Below, one piece after another: positions 17,212 through 26,938 of a DNA stretch of 64,000 nucleotides (positions are counted from its first letter, which is position 1; the number at the start of each line of letters is the position of its first letter). Location of the stretch: the NCBI GenBank assembly GCA_963805925.1, contig CAWDWB010000002.1, positions 186,001 through 250,000 on the forward strand, written 5' to 3'. This stretch comes from CAMPKL01 sp963805925. GTDB taxonomy: Bacteria > Acidobacteriota > Terriglobia > Bryobacterales > UBA6623. The notes under the pieces were generated by a model. It worked only from the letters and a program-made list of their open reading frames with translations, had not been told where the DNA came from and did no database searches. A program made the position numbers and the translations under genes.

Positions 17212-20200
17212 ATGCACGAACCCGAACGCGGACACGAGAACGACGGCGCCGCTCAGGCGGGCTCGGCGATCGCTGCGTTTTCGATCCGCCGTCCGGTGAC
17301 CATCGCGATGGTCTTCGTGTCGCTGTTGGTGATGGGCTTCATCTCCATCGGTCGTATTCCGCTCGTCCTCTTGCCGAGCGTCACCTTCCCGGGCCTGTTC
17401 GTCTATGTCCCCTATTCCAATGCGACTCCTGAGCAGATCCAGCAGTCCATCACCAAGCCGTTGGAAGAGGTCCTGGCGACGATTTCGGGCGTCGAGCGCA
17501 TGTCGTCTACCTCGGGAGCTGATTTCAGTCAGGTCGCCGTATTTTTTGACTGGAATACCGACATCAGTATCGCCCGTGCGGAGATCCGCGAGAAGATCGA
17601 CCAGGTCCGCGCCGACCTTCCCGACGATGTTCGTCAAGTGATGGTCCGGGGTTTTGACACCGATGACATTCCGATCATTGAGGGAGTCATCTCTTCCAAG
17701 CGCGATCTGCATTCCGACTACGATTTCCTCGACAGGAAGCTCAAGAAGCCGCTTGAGCGGATTCCCGGCGTCGCTGAGACACAACTTTGGGGCCTCAATC
17801 GCCAGCAACTCGACGTTTACCTGCGCACCGACGACCTCAAGAGATACCAAGTCGATGTCGGACGTCTTTACCGCACCCTCAACTCGGTCAATACGAACAT
17901 CTCGCTGGGCATGGTTGAAGACGGCGGGTCGCGCCACGGAGCGATCTCGAAAAGTGCGATTACTTCCGTTGACGATATCGCCCAGTTCCCGATCAACGAG
18001 CGCGGCCTACGGCTCGGCCAGGTGGCCGATATCGTTTTCGACGAGCCGATTCGCAATAACGGCCAACATCTCAACGGCGAATACGCAATCGGCTTCAGCG
18101 TGATTAAGTCCTCGGAAGCCAACACCGTCGACACCGTCGAAAAAGCGAAAGCGCTCATCGATTCTCTTTCCGAAGACCCGGAACTCGAGGGCCTGGAAGT
18201 CTACATCTGGCACGACGCGCGCAAAGAAATCGTGGAGTCCCTCAGCGGCCTGTTGGGCGCCGGCACGATTGGCGCCGGACTGGCGGTCTTCACGCTTTTC
18301 TTGTTCCTGCGTCGCATCGGTCCCAGTTTGGCCATCGGCGCGGCGATCCCGTTTTCGGTCATTGCCACCATTGGGTTCCTGTACCTCGGCGGAGGCACGC
18401 TGAATCTGCTTTCGATGATGGGGCTCATGCTTGCTGCGGGCATGCTCGTCGACAACGCCGTCGTCGTCTTGGAATCCATCTATCAAAAGTTGGAGAAGGG
18501 CCTGCCGCCCTTTGAGGCGGCCAAGCAGGGCGCAGGCGAGGTCACCACGGCCGTCATCGCGGCAACGCTGACCACCATCATCGTCTTTGTGCCGCTGGTG
18601 TTCGGCAGCAACTCCGAGCTTTCGGTGATGTTTAAGCATGCCGGCATCGCGATTATCGTCGCTCTGCTCTGCTCCCTGTTCGTCTCGCTCACGGTCATTC
18701 CGCTGATGACCGCTCGGCTCGGACGTTTTACGCGATTCTTTACCATCGGCAGCCAATCGGCTAGCGGTAATGGCCCGATTACCGAGGCCTATCTCCACGC
18801 CGTCCGCTGGCCGCTTCGCCGGCGTTTCCTGACCGGTTTCGTCTTGGCTCCTGGCCTAGTAATGGCTTCGGCATTCGTGTTGAAGAACGTGGTCCCAGAT
18901 AATACTCCCGACGCCCAAGAAGGGATGCGGATTGATATTCAGTACGAGTTCTCCGAGAACTTTCACTACGTCAAGATCGAGAACGATTATGTGGACCCTA
19001 TCGAACAGTTCCTAGCCAAGAACAAGGAGCGCTTCAAAATTTCCGACTACATGAGCCAGTATTCGAACAACAGCGCTCGCTCGATGGTTTTCTTTGACGC
19101 CGACACCATCACGGTCAAGGAACTTCAGCAAGTCAGGGATCAGATCAGAGACGAATTGCCCGTGATTCCCGGCGCAGAGATCCGCATCAGCGGCGGCGGC
19201 GAAAACGGCGGCGACAGCTGGATTACCGCCAATATCCTAGGCGACGACCCGAGCGAACTGGCCCGTATTAGCGCCGAACTGCGAGTTCTCTTGCAGCAGA
19301 ACCCGCAGTTCACCGAAGTGCAAACGAATGCGCGGCAGGCCCGCGAAGAAGTCAAGATCCGCCTCGACCGGGATCGCGCGCGCAAGTACGGCCTCAGCCC
19401 GCAAGACGTCTCGCAGGTGCTCAACATCGTTGTGCGCGCCCAACAGATGCGCGGCTTCCGCACGGAAAAAGGCGAGGTCGAGATGTGGCTTCGACTCGAT
19501 CCGACTGACATGCAGCGCATCAGCGACCTCAAGGGCATTACGGTCGGCGCCGCCGGCGATGGTACGCCGATCTCTTTAGGGCAGGTTGCAGATATTTCAG
19601 TCGGGACGGCCCCGGGCTCCATCGGCCGCGAGAATCGCCAAACGTACTCCTTCCTCGCCGCCCGCTGGAACGGCGACAGCCGCGCCGAAGGGCAGAAAGC
19701 TTTTCAGGACCTGCTCAACAGTTACGCCTACCCGACCGGATACGGTTGGAGCTTCGGCTTCTATACCCAGCAAGGGCAATCCCAAGACAAGGAGGCCATC
19801 TTCAACCTCCTGCTCTCGCTGTTCATGGTCTATTTCGTGATGGCCTCTCTGTTTGAGTCCCTCTCGCATCCGTTCTCGATCATGCTCTCGCTGCCTTTCG
19901 CCATCGTCGGCGTGGCGGGCATGTTGTGGGTCACGCACACACCGTTTAATATCATGGCCGTCATCGGCGGACTGGTGCTGATCGGAATCGTGGTCAACAA
20001 CGGCATCGTGCTCATTGACCACATCAACAATCTGCGCCGGCGCGGCATGAGTCGCGAAAAGGCAGTCATCGAAGGCTGCCGAGAACGTTTGCGTCCGATC
20101 GCCATGACCGCCGCTACCACCATCGTGGGGATGGTCCCCTTAGCCTTTGGCGACAGCAGCCTGGCCGGCATGCGCTACTTCCCGATGGCCCGAACCATCA

Positions 20201-20346
20201 TGGGCGGCTTGCTGGCCTCAACCGTCCTCACCCTGGTCGTGCTGCCGACTTACTACACCTTGGTCGATGACTTCGGCGTTTATCTCAGCCGTCTGTGGTT
20301 CGTCACATCGCCGGATCGCGAGCACGCCCCTGCCGAAGGCGATTGA
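17212..20346 (+). CDS. RND multidrug/export permease, second of a tandem pair
   Basis: 1044-aa RND protein whose ATG directly follows the TAA of the first permease, indicating translational coupling. The N-terminal ~25 residues are hydrophilic, then comes FSIRRPVTIAMVFVSLLVMG (TM1). TM4 has GMLVDNAVVVLES (~residue 410) and TM10 GIVVNNGIVLIDHINNLRRR (~925), again without the AcrB-type lysine. The sequence differs clearly from its neighbour, so the pair is not a recent duplication. Family members export drugs, lipids or siderophores; the substrate here cannot be told. The adaptor at 12613 is the obvious partner. Confidence 0.93.
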   Translation: MHEPERGHENDGAAQAGSAIAAFSIRRPVTIAMVFVSLLVMGFISIGRIPLVLLPSVTFPGLFVYVPYSNATPEQIQQSITKPLEEVLATISGVERMSSTSGADFSQVAVFFDWNTDISIARAEIREKIDQVRADLPDDVRQVMVRGFDTDDIPIIEGVISSKRDLHSDYDFLDRKLKKPLERIPGVAETQLWGLNRQQLDVYLRTDDLKRYQVDVGRLYRTLNSVNTNISLGMVEDGGSRHGAISKSAITSVDDIAQFPINERGLRLGQVADIVFDEPIRNNGQHLNGEYAIGFSVIKSSEANTVDTVEKAKALIDSLSEDPELEGLEVYIWHDARKEIVESLSGLLGAGTIGAGLAVFTLFLFLRRIGPSLAIGAAIPFSVIATIGFLYLGGGTLNLLSMMGLMLAAGMLVDNAVVVLESIYQKLEKGLPPFEAAKQGAGEVTTAVIAATLTTIIVFVPLVFGSNSELSVMFKHAGIAIIVALLCSLFVSLTVIPLMTARLGRFTRFFTIGSQSASGNGPITEAYLHAVRWPLRRRFLTGFVLAPGLVMASAFVLKNVVPDNTPDAQEGMRIDIQYEFSENFHYVKIENDYVDPIEQFLAKNKERFKISDYMSQYSNNSARSMVFFDADTITVKELQQVRDQIRDELPVIPGAEIRISGGGENGGDSWITANILGDDPSELARISAELRVLLQQNPQFTEVQTNARQAREEVKIRLDRDRARKYGLSPQDVSQVLNIVVRAQQMRGFRTEKGEVEMWLRLDPTDMQRISDLKGITVGAAGDGTPISLGQVADISVGTAPGSIGRENRQTYSFLAARWNGDSRAEGQKAFQDLLNSYAYPTGYGWSFGFYTQQGQSQDKEAIFNLLLSLFMVYFVMASLFESLSHPFSIMLSLPFAIVGVAGMLWVTHTPFNIMAVIGGLVLIGIVVNNGIVLIDHINNLRRRGMSREKAVIEGCRERLRPIAMTAATTIVGMVPLAFGDSSLAGMRYFPMARTIMGGLLASTVLTLVVLPTYYTLVDDFGVYLSRLWFVTSPDREHAPAEGD

Positions 20347-20388
20347 GTTTCGCTGGATCTGCTCCGCATCGATTCGTAAGATAGGGGA

Positions 20389-22020
20389 ATGCTCGCCCGC
20401 AGCATCCTTCTCAGTCTCGTCCTCGTTTCGTCGGCCTTCGGGCAGCAACTCGCTCTCACCGAACTGGCTCTGCGCGCCGACCCGTCCGATGTCGCCATTC
20501 GGCCGCTCGAGAGCATCCCCGTTCAGGCTCTGTACTACGGCGAAGACGGAGATCAGCGAATCAGGCTACGCTTGGACGGCGCCGCATTTAGTCTCGCTGC
20601 TGAGAACTCCGGCTGGCTGAGCAAGCCTTTTCGATTTCAAGGCGAAGAAACCGAGGCGTTCTACGAGCCCCCTAGCCAGGGCTTGAGTTCCATCATCTTC
20701 GGGCGCGCCAGCGCACAGTTCATCCTGCAAGATGCAGTCCTCTACACCGCACCCGCCGAACCCGGCGAATACGAAATCCGGGCCTCGCTGAACGGCATCG
20801 AAGCGTCGCTCAAGATCACCGTCGACGCCAATGCCCCCAGCCTGCGGCCCGACGAGACGACTTCATTTCCTGCTGAAGCGCCGTCGACCTACCCCTACCG
20901 CGCGCTCGCTGAACACTGGGCGCCTTTCATCGCTCAAGAGACCTGGTTCACGCCCAAAGCCGACTATCTCGCCCGCTTCGATCTCGACGGCGACTGGCAA
21001 GGCGCAGACAACTGGGAGGATGCCCTCGCAGGCTCCTCGCAAGCCTACGTCTACTACGAGGCGATGGAAACCGAGACCCACTGGTTTCTCATTTACAACA
21101 TGTTTCACCCGCGCGACTATTCCGACAAGTGTGTCGCCGGCAGTTGCCACGAGAATGACAACGAAGGCCTCATCCTCACCATCCGTAAAGACGGCTCTCC
21201 CTTCGGCTCCCTGCAGGTGATGGAGACCCTCGCGCACAACAACGTTTACTCGCACGTCGCCGATTCATCGATCCGATCCGGCATCCATAACATCGACGGC
21301 GGCATCGAACTCTACCAGGAGAGCCATCCCGTCGCCTTCATCGAGTCCGGGGGACACGGCGTATACGGCTCAACGTCCAGCCACGCGCGGTTCACCCTGG
21401 AATCCGGCCAATTCACCGGAGGCACTGGCGTTACGTACGTCTATAAGGGCCGAGCCGAGCGTCCCAAGGGCCCAGACGATCGCGACGTCGGCTATGAGTT
21501 GCTCTCCATCTATGACCATTGGTGGCTGCGCTCGCAACTGAGCACAGCCAAAGAAGACGGCATGTTCGACGCCTACTACGTCTACATTCCGGCACACAAC
21601 CGGCCCCGAACGCCGGCTCGCGAAATCGCCGGCTCCTTCCTGGGACGTACCGAAAGCGAGAACAAGGCCAAACCGTTTTGGGGTTGGCACGACAATCGCT
21701 CCCGCAAGAGGGGCGTGATCGCGACAGGCCAGTGGGGCCTCGATCCCGCCTATTCGGTTGCTCAAGATCTGAGGATTCCCGGTCCGTTCTCGCTCGACTA
21801 CATCTACAACCCTTACCTCGGGTTTGGAACCCCGGACCGCACAGTCACGGCGACGCCTGCGGTTCCCTCTGCGACCGCCGCAGCTCGGACTTCAATTCCT
21901 GCCCCGGCGCCGACGTTGACGCCAGCCGCACGATCGGTCGACGTCCGGTCTACCCCCCCGGGGGCAAGCGTATTTGATAAGCACATCGAATTGCTTCGCC
22001 TTGGCGGATTTAAATTCTAG
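20389..22020 (+). CDS. Secreted protein of unknown function (Vps62-like pattern, truncated PEGA-like tail)
   Basis: Signal peptide MLARSILLSLVLVSSAFGQ. The central region (~165-400) carries a pattern I have seen in uncharacterised bacterial proteins loosely related to Vps62/PF06101: ALAEHWAPFIAQETWFTPKA, ADYLARFDLDGDW, HWFLIYNMFHPRDYSD, CHENDNEGLIL, METLAHNN and FIESGGHGVY. The conserved His, Glu and Asp residues could bind a metal, but that is inference. An Ala/Pro/Thr-rich linker follows (~488-525), then VDVRSTPPGASVF, the opening of a PEGA domain that stops after ~15 further residues. It sits 42 bp after the RND operon; a joint role is possible but not shown. 543 aa. Confidence 0.65.
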   Translation: MLARSILLSLVLVSSAFGQQLALTELALRADPSDVAIRPLESIPVQALYYGEDGDQRIRLRLDGAAFSLAAENSGWLSKPFRFQGEETEAFYEPPSQGLSSIIFGRASAQFILQDAVLYTAPAEPGEYEIRASLNGIEASLKITVDANAPSLRPDETTSFPAEAPSTYPYRALAEHWAPFIAQETWFTPKADYLARFDLDGDWQGADNWEDALAGSSQAYVYYEAMETETHWFLIYNMFHPRDYSDKCVAGSCHENDNEGLILTIRKDGSPFGSLQVMETLAHNNVYSHVADSSIRSGIHNIDGGIELYQESHPVAFIESGGHGVYGSTSSHARFTLESGQFTGGTGVTYVYKGRAERPKGPDDRDVGYELLSIYDHWWLRSQLSTAKEDGMFDAYYVYIPAHNRPRTPAREIAGSFLGRTESENKAKPFWGWHDNRSRKRGVIATGQWGLDPAYSVAQDLRIPGPFSLDYIYNPYLGFGTPDRTVTATPAVPSATAAARTSIPAPAPTLTPAARSVDVRSTPPGASVFDKHIELLRLGGFKF

Positions 22021-22033
22021 CGCGCGTCGAACT

Positions 22034-23098
22034 CTAGGCCCCTTCCGTTGCGGATTCCGCGGCGGCCGGACCAGGACCCAGCAGGACGGCGATCCAGCGC
22101 GTTTCAGAGCCCGACTCCATCGCGATCTTCACAGCCATCGTCAGTGGAATCGACAGAAGCATGCCGACTGGCCCCAGCACCCAACCCCAGAAAACCAACG
22201 ACAATAACACCGTGAACGGCGAGAGTCCCAGACCCCGACCCATCACCCGCGGCTCCACGAAATTGCCTAGAACGTTATTGATCAGCACGAATCCAATAAT
22301 GATCGCCAGCGAAGAGCCGCCGCCTAAACGCAACAGGGCCAGCAGCGTCGGCGGTATCGCCGCCAGTATCGAACCGATATTCGGGACGTAGTTGAGGAAG
22401 AAAGCGAGCACTCCCCAAAGCACCGGGAAATCGACCCCTACTACAGCGCAAATGATGCCGGCCAACAGCCCCGTCAGCAGACTGATCCACGTCTTCATCA
22501 CCAGGTAACGGTTGATGCTTACGAATAGTTGCTGGAACCTCTCCAGGTGCACGCCCCTGTCTCCGAACGCCACCCCTATCTTGCCCGGCAAGGTCGAGGC
22601 TTCTAACAGTAAGAAAACCGCAAGAATGAAAATCAAGACGCCGTTCGCAATGACTCCGCCCACTCCGGCGAAAACGTTCGCGGCTAAGTCCAGCGCCCTT
22701 GCCGGGTCGACGAGGTCTCCTAGTTGTGAGTCCAGGTTCGCCGCTAGCCCATATTCGGTCAGCAATCGACTGACCGACTCATATTGGTGCTGAATCAGAT
22801 TTTGGTAGACGGGCATCTGCTCTCGAAACTGAGTGACCGACGTTCCGACCAGCATTGCTACCGCCCCCAGGGCGCCGATGGCGGCGCTCATGACGATGAC
22901 CAATCCCAAGGTGAAGGGCACGCCCTTCCTTTGCAAGAAGAACACCGGGGGGGCCACAGCGACCGCAAGGAACAGCGCCGCCAACACCAAGACGACGACG
23001 TCGCTGGCCGCCTTGAGGCCGGCTGTGATCACAACGAAGGCGGCGACATTCACGAGAATGCCGGCCCGGGACGCCGGTGACTTGGTGTTTTCTGCCAC
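22034..23098 (-). CDS. AI-2E family (PerM-like) membrane transporter
   Basis: 354-aa polytopic membrane protein of the PF01594 family. It has paired N-terminal helices (VVVLVLAALFLAVAVAPP), a large extracytoplasmic segment, then clustered helices with the family signature region LAFFLNYVPNIGSILAAIPP and a C-terminal FWGWVLGPVGMLLSIPL. The GTG at 23098 is chosen because an ATG at 23143 would lie inside the upstream terminator. Members export AI-2 (TqsA) or act as sodium/proton antiporters, and most are uncharacterised. Convergent with the secreted protein, 13 bp apart. Confidence 0.88.
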   Translation of the reverse strand: MAENTKSPASRAGILVNVAAFVVITAGLKAASDVVVLVLAALFLAVAVAPPVFFLQRKGVPFTLGLVIVMSAAIGALGAVAMLVGTSVTQFREQMPVYQNLIQHQYESVSRLLTEYGLAANLDSQLGDLVDPARALDLAANVFAGVGGVIANGVLIFILAVFLLLEASTLPGKIGVAFGDRGVHLERFQQLFVSINRYLVMKTWISLLTGLLAGIICAVVGVDFPVLWGVLAFFLNYVPNIGSILAAIPPTLLALLRLGGGSSLAIIIGFVLINNVLGNFVEPRVMGRGLGLSPFTVLLSLVFWGWVLGPVGMLLSIPLTMAVKIAMESGSETRWIAVLLGPGPAAAESATEGA

Positions 23099-23122
23099 GA
23101 GGACTAGGTTAGACCATGCACA

Positions 23123-23164
23123 AACGAAAAAGGCGTCGACCACTGGGGGCGACGCCTCTTCGTT
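23123..23164 (-). terminator. Rho-independent terminator of the DUF885-like gene
   Basis: 8-bp stem AGGCGTCG (23131-23138) / CGACGCCT (23150-23157), extended by AACGAA (23123-23128) pairing with TTCGTT (23159-23164) across a small internal loop. Read on the minus strand, the GC stem is followed by TTTTT. It lies 19-60 bp beyond the stop codon of the gene ending at 23183. Confidence 0.8.
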
Positions 23165-23182
23165 CCAGGACGGGAGCGGTTC

Positions 23183-24982
23183 CTACTCGAGACGGCCCTC
23201 GCCGCCGGTCGTCAGGTAGACCATTTCTGCCGGAGGCAGCGGACCTTGGCTCAATGCTTTGGTGTGGAATGATCCCAAACTGAAGTCGGTCGTCACTTCC
23301 TGGTAGCGGTTTCTCACCCGCAGCCATTGCTTCGATCCGATGTAAGCGATCGCCGACTGCGTGGGGTTCAACTGAATCGTATGGACCGCCGACGAAACCG
23401 CGCCCGCTTCCATGAAGACTTGCCGTTGCAGCATTGTTTCGGCATCTTGCTCAGACATGTTCTGCGTGTGCAGCTTGATGTCGAGCATAGCGTTGGCCAA
23501 AAACTCCAACCTGTATTTCAACCAGTTCAACTGGAAGTTCTGGTTGCCCGAGTTGTAGCCGTAGTCCATCACCGATTCAACGGCATAAACGTTCCACCCT
23601 GCCGTGTAAGCGTGATTGCCGTCCACGTTGCGAATTAACCGTGTCGTTTCCGTCATCTCCGGATCGCCCGTGGCGGCCACGGCGGACTGCAGGTAGCGAG
23701 CCAAGGCATCGGCGGCGACGATCTGCAGCTTGAAGTTGTTGTACTCGCGGAGCTTGGCCAGGACTGCGCCTCGCGAGGCGCTCGCCGGCAACTTCGTCAC
23801 CCAAAAGTGGGCTCCGAGGCTCGGGTGCAAAACGGGAGCGCCCTCAAAGGCGCTGACTGGAAAACGCCCCTGCAGGAATGCCGGAGTCTGCGCCACGGAG
23901 AGTTCAACGCCCTCAGGGAAGTTCATCAACTCTTCCTCAAGCATGAAAGAGCGTACCGTATCGATGTTCTGCTTGATGCGGTCCACGATGCCGTCTTCGC
24001 TGCTCAAACGGTTGTCGTCCGAGACGATGTCCAGGATGTCGCGCATCATCGCGTAGTCGTTCGGCGGCCGCTGGCCTCCATAGATTCCGCGGTGGATCGG
24101 CCGAGCGACGGCAATCAACTTGTCGTACACTTCGTCGTAATCCGTCTGTAACTCGCTCAGAATTGTATTCAGGTCCAGACCGTCAAGGGCGCTGTCGACC
24201 TTCAGTTTCTGCTCGAAGAGACTAGAACCCATGCGCCAGTCGCCGGTCGTGCCGAGCCCGCTGAGGAAGGAGTCAAACTCTTTCAATGCGGCGACGGCGG
24301 CGTCGGCGGCTGCTGAGTACTCAGCACTCTTCGCGCTCGGCATCTGTGCCGGGATGTCGTCTTGGATCATGTCGATTAAGCCCGCAACCTGCGCCTTGGC
24401 CGCATCGATCTGCAACTTGGAGGACGAGGTCAGGTTTCCCTGCGCTTGCGTCAGGAATTCCGGCGCCTTCTGCAAACGAGCCGTGATGTGTCCCGCGCGC
24501 TCGCTTTCGGAAGCATAGGTCTGAACGACCGGCAGCAGAAGGGCTCGACCAAGAATTTCGGTGTAATAGTTCGGGTCCGTCGCGAATTGTTGCCGCGTCT
24601 GCAGTTCGAACAGAGCCCGGTCCGCACGGTTCTCCATGGCGCCCAGATCGGCCCACATGGCTCCTTTCAGCGAGTCTCGAGCCGGCATCTTTTCGGTGTC
24701 GCGCAGCGTATTCAGCAGATCGCTGTAGTACTTGACTCGCGCCTGGATGCCGGTTGCCGAGTAGTCGCCAATTTCCTCGTCAAGGATCGTCGTTCCTTGC
24801 GAATGGTAGCCGGCCTCGGTAGCCAGCACGGGGTTCATGACCAAGGTCTGATGGGCGAAGTCCTCCATGACCGGCGCGACGTCCTTACCCGTAGGACCGA
24901 TATCGCCGCAATTAGCTCCCAATAGGAGCGAGAGCGTCGCCGCCCCGATCAATAGCTTTCGCTGTAGGTTCAAGCTCATCAT
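23183..24982 (-). CDS. DUF885-family exported protein lacking the metal-site motif
   Basis: 599 aa from the ATG at 24982, which has a GGA-type site upstream. The N-terminus is a signal sequence ending LLLGANCGD; the Cys suggests a lipoprotein, but Asn at -1 is not a standard lipobox. The overall order matches DUF885: helical N-terminal half, AGWNVYAVESVMDYGY near residue 470 (family form EGWALYAE), then a C-terminal block with LRVRNRYQE. DUF885 members are treated as possible metallopeptidases with an HExxGHH-like motif. Here the equivalent place reads LREYNNFKLQIVAADALARY with no histidines. Probably a non-catalytic or changed-function homologue. Confidence 0.75.
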   Translation of the reverse strand: MMSLNLQRKLLIGAATLSLLLGANCGDIGPTGKDVAPVMEDFAHQTLVMNPVLATEAGYHSQGTTILDEEIGDYSATGIQARVKYYSDLLNTLRDTEKMPARDSLKGAMWADLGAMENRADRALFELQTRQQFATDPNYYTEILGRALLLPVVQTYASESERAGHITARLQKAPEFLTQAQGNLTSSSKLQIDAAKAQVAGLIDMIQDDIPAQMPSAKSAEYSAAADAAVAALKEFDSFLSGLGTTGDWRMGSSLFEQKLKVDSALDGLDLNTILSELQTDYDEVYDKLIAVARPIHRGIYGGQRPPNDYAMMRDILDIVSDDNRLSSEDGIVDRIKQNIDTVRSFMLEEELMNFPEGVELSVAQTPAFLQGRFPVSAFEGAPVLHPSLGAHFWVTKLPASASRGAVLAKLREYNNFKLQIVAADALARYLQSAVAATGDPEMTETTRLIRNVDGNHAYTAGWNVYAVESVMDYGYNSGNQNFQLNWLKYRLEFLANAMLDIKLHTQNMSEQDAETMLQRQVFMEAGAVSSAVHTIQLNPTQSAIAYIGSKQWLRVRNRYQEVTTDFSLGSFHTKALSQGPLPPAEMVYLTTGGEGRLE

Positions 24983-25102
24983 TCTTATTCCATTGTCCGC
25001 GGGGGCAAGACTCACGGCCGGCCTGGGGCGCCAGCGTCAAAGCCCTCCCAGAATCACCATCTTACTGTTCTAGCGCCTATGCAATCAATCGCTTGGTGCG
25101 TT

Positions 25103-26905
25103 TCAGAACGGAAACGCGATCGGCGCCAGCCATGCTGCCGTTAGAGCCAACAAGATCGACAACGGCAATCCAATGCGGGTGAAGTCCAAAAAACGGTAGC
25201 CGCCCGGACCGTACACAAGCAAATTGGTCTGGTATCCGATCGGCGTCAGAAAGCTCGTTCCCGCTCCCAGCAGCAGCGTGAATGCGAAAGGCTCCGGCCG
25301 TACGCCCAACTCCACCGCCGCCGCCATGGCAATCGGAAACATGAGCGCTGCGGCGCCGTTGTTCGTCAGCGCCTGCGCGAATGCAGTCGCCATCAGGAAT
25401 GTCGCCAGCAAAATACCGCGCGGCCCCATGCCCAGGGCTCCGGCGAAGCCCAGTAATTCATCGGCAATCGCCAAAGCGGCGCCGGAATTGGACATCGCCG
25501 CTCCAATTCCCAGAGCTGACGCAATCACCACAATCACTTGAATGCTGACGCTCCCGCGAGCCTCGCTGACTGTCAAACATCCAGTCAGGACCATCGCCAG
25601 CGCCGCAGCCAAACCGAGCACGACGGGTGGTATCGGGCTCAGCGCCAGCGCCGCCACCAGCAGTACGAAAATGCCCACCGCTGTTGACGCTTTCTCGTGC
25701 CGTACGCGGTGCGACCCGGCGACATTCGACACCAAATAAAAATCGCCGCTGTTGCGGTAGCCGTCGACGAAATCCCGATGCGTCTCCAACAACAACGTGT
25801 CACCCGCATGGATCTCGATGTCGCCGACTTTTCTGCGAACCTGCCCGCCATTGCGATGGACGGCGATGATCGCCGCGTTGTAAGTCGTGCGAAATCGCGT
25901 CTGTTTCACCGTACGGCCGATCAGCGGCGAGTTGTGCGAAATGACCGCTTCCACCAGCGCGCGTTCGTTCGCTGCGGAACTGACCTTCTCGATCTGATCC
26001 GTCGCCGGAATCAACCCGCGAATCTTGCGCAGATCGACGACGGATTCCAGGATTCCCGCAAATGCGAGAACATCCCCTGCTCGCAGAACCGTTTCAGGCG
26101 GCGGTGCAGGCATCAGCTGTTCGCCGCGTTCGATTTGCGTCAAGTAAAGACCGGGCAACTGGCGCAGTCCGGCGGCTTCGATGCTTTTCGCCACGATCGG
26201 CGAGTCGGGCCGGACTTCCATCTGTACCGTGTAACGGCGCGTATCCACCCCTTGCTGCTCGGCCGGTTTACGTTCCGGCAGCAACCACTTCGACGTCAGC
26301 AGGATGAACGCAATGCCGATGATGACCGTCGGGACGCCCAACAGCGCCGGCGCCCAAAAAACAAAACTCGGCGACAAGCGCTCCAATCCGGGCGTGGCGT
26401 CGGCGTATTGCTGATACAGGCCCATCACCACCAAATTCGAAGCGCTTCCGATCAGCGTCAGCTTGCCGCCTAAGATCGCCGCGAAGCTCAGCGGCATGTA
26501 CAACTTCGAAGGACTGACTCGAATCTTCCGTGCCCAGTCATTAACGATCGGCAAGTACATGACTACGATCGGCGTATTGTTCAGAAACGCGGACAACAAC
26601 GCTACCGGTCCCATCAGGCGGAACTGCGCCGCCATCACGCTCTTCGGTCGGCCCAACAAGGACTGGGCCATGCGAGTCGTCGCGCCCGTCTCGGTCAAAC
26701 CAGCGGCGACAACGAACAGCGAGCCGATCATCAACACCGCCGGATGGGCAAACCCAGCCAATCCCGCCTGCAAGTCAACCGCGCCGAAGAGGATCAGCGT
26801 CACCAGCCCGCCAAGCAACGCGGTCTCCACCGCCACGACGTTGGCCGCGGGCAGCACAATGATGGCGACGACGACGGCGACGCTAAGCCAGGCTGCTGTG
26901 TTCAT
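25103..26905 (-). CDS. SLC13/DASS-type transporter with two TrkA-C (RCK-C) domains
   Basis: 600-aa inner-membrane protein. Hydrophobic halves (~1-200 and ~400-600) flank a soluble middle with two TrkA_C-like domains (~205-290 and ~295-380), the arrangement of the CitT/SLC13-like 'cation transporter with TrkA-C' group. Signature pieces are LLSAFLNNTPIVVMYLP (near residue 106), TLIGSASNLVVMG and a matching second-half AFAQALTNNGAAALMFP. Family substrates are dicarboxylates, sulfate or similar anions; the substrate here is not determinable. Stop to the next gene (DUF885-like, same strand) is 120 bp with no obvious hairpin. Confidence 0.88.
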   Translation of the reverse strand: MNTAAWLSVAVVVAIIVLPAANVVAVETALLGGLVTLILFGAVDLQAGLAGFAHPAVLMIGSLFVVAAGLTETGATTRMAQSLLGRPKSVMAAQFRLMGPVALLSAFLNNTPIVVMYLPIVNDWARKIRVSPSKLYMPLSFAAILGGKLTLIGSASNLVVMGLYQQYADATPGLERLSPSFVFWAPALLGVPTVIIGIAFILLTSKWLLPERKPAEQQGVDTRRYTVQMEVRPDSPIVAKSIEAAGLRQLPGLYLTQIERGEQLMPAPPPETVLRAGDVLAFAGILESVVDLRKIRGLIPATDQIEKVSSAANERALVEAVISHNSPLIGRTVKQTRFRTTYNAAIIAVHRNGGQVRRKVGDIEIHAGDTLLLETHRDFVDGYRNSGDFYLVSNVAGSHRVRHEKASTAVGIFVLLVAALALSPIPPVVLGLAAALAMVLTGCLTVSEARGSVSIQVIVVIASALGIGAAMSNSGAALAIADELLGFAGALGMGPRGILLATFLMATAFAQALTNNGAAALMFPIAMAAAVELGVRPEPFAFTLLLGAGTSFLTPIGYQTNLLVYGPGGYRFLDFTRIGLPLSILLALTAAWLAPIAFPF

Positions 26906-26938
26906 GGGTGTTCAGCGAAGCTCTCGCAGATCGGCAAG

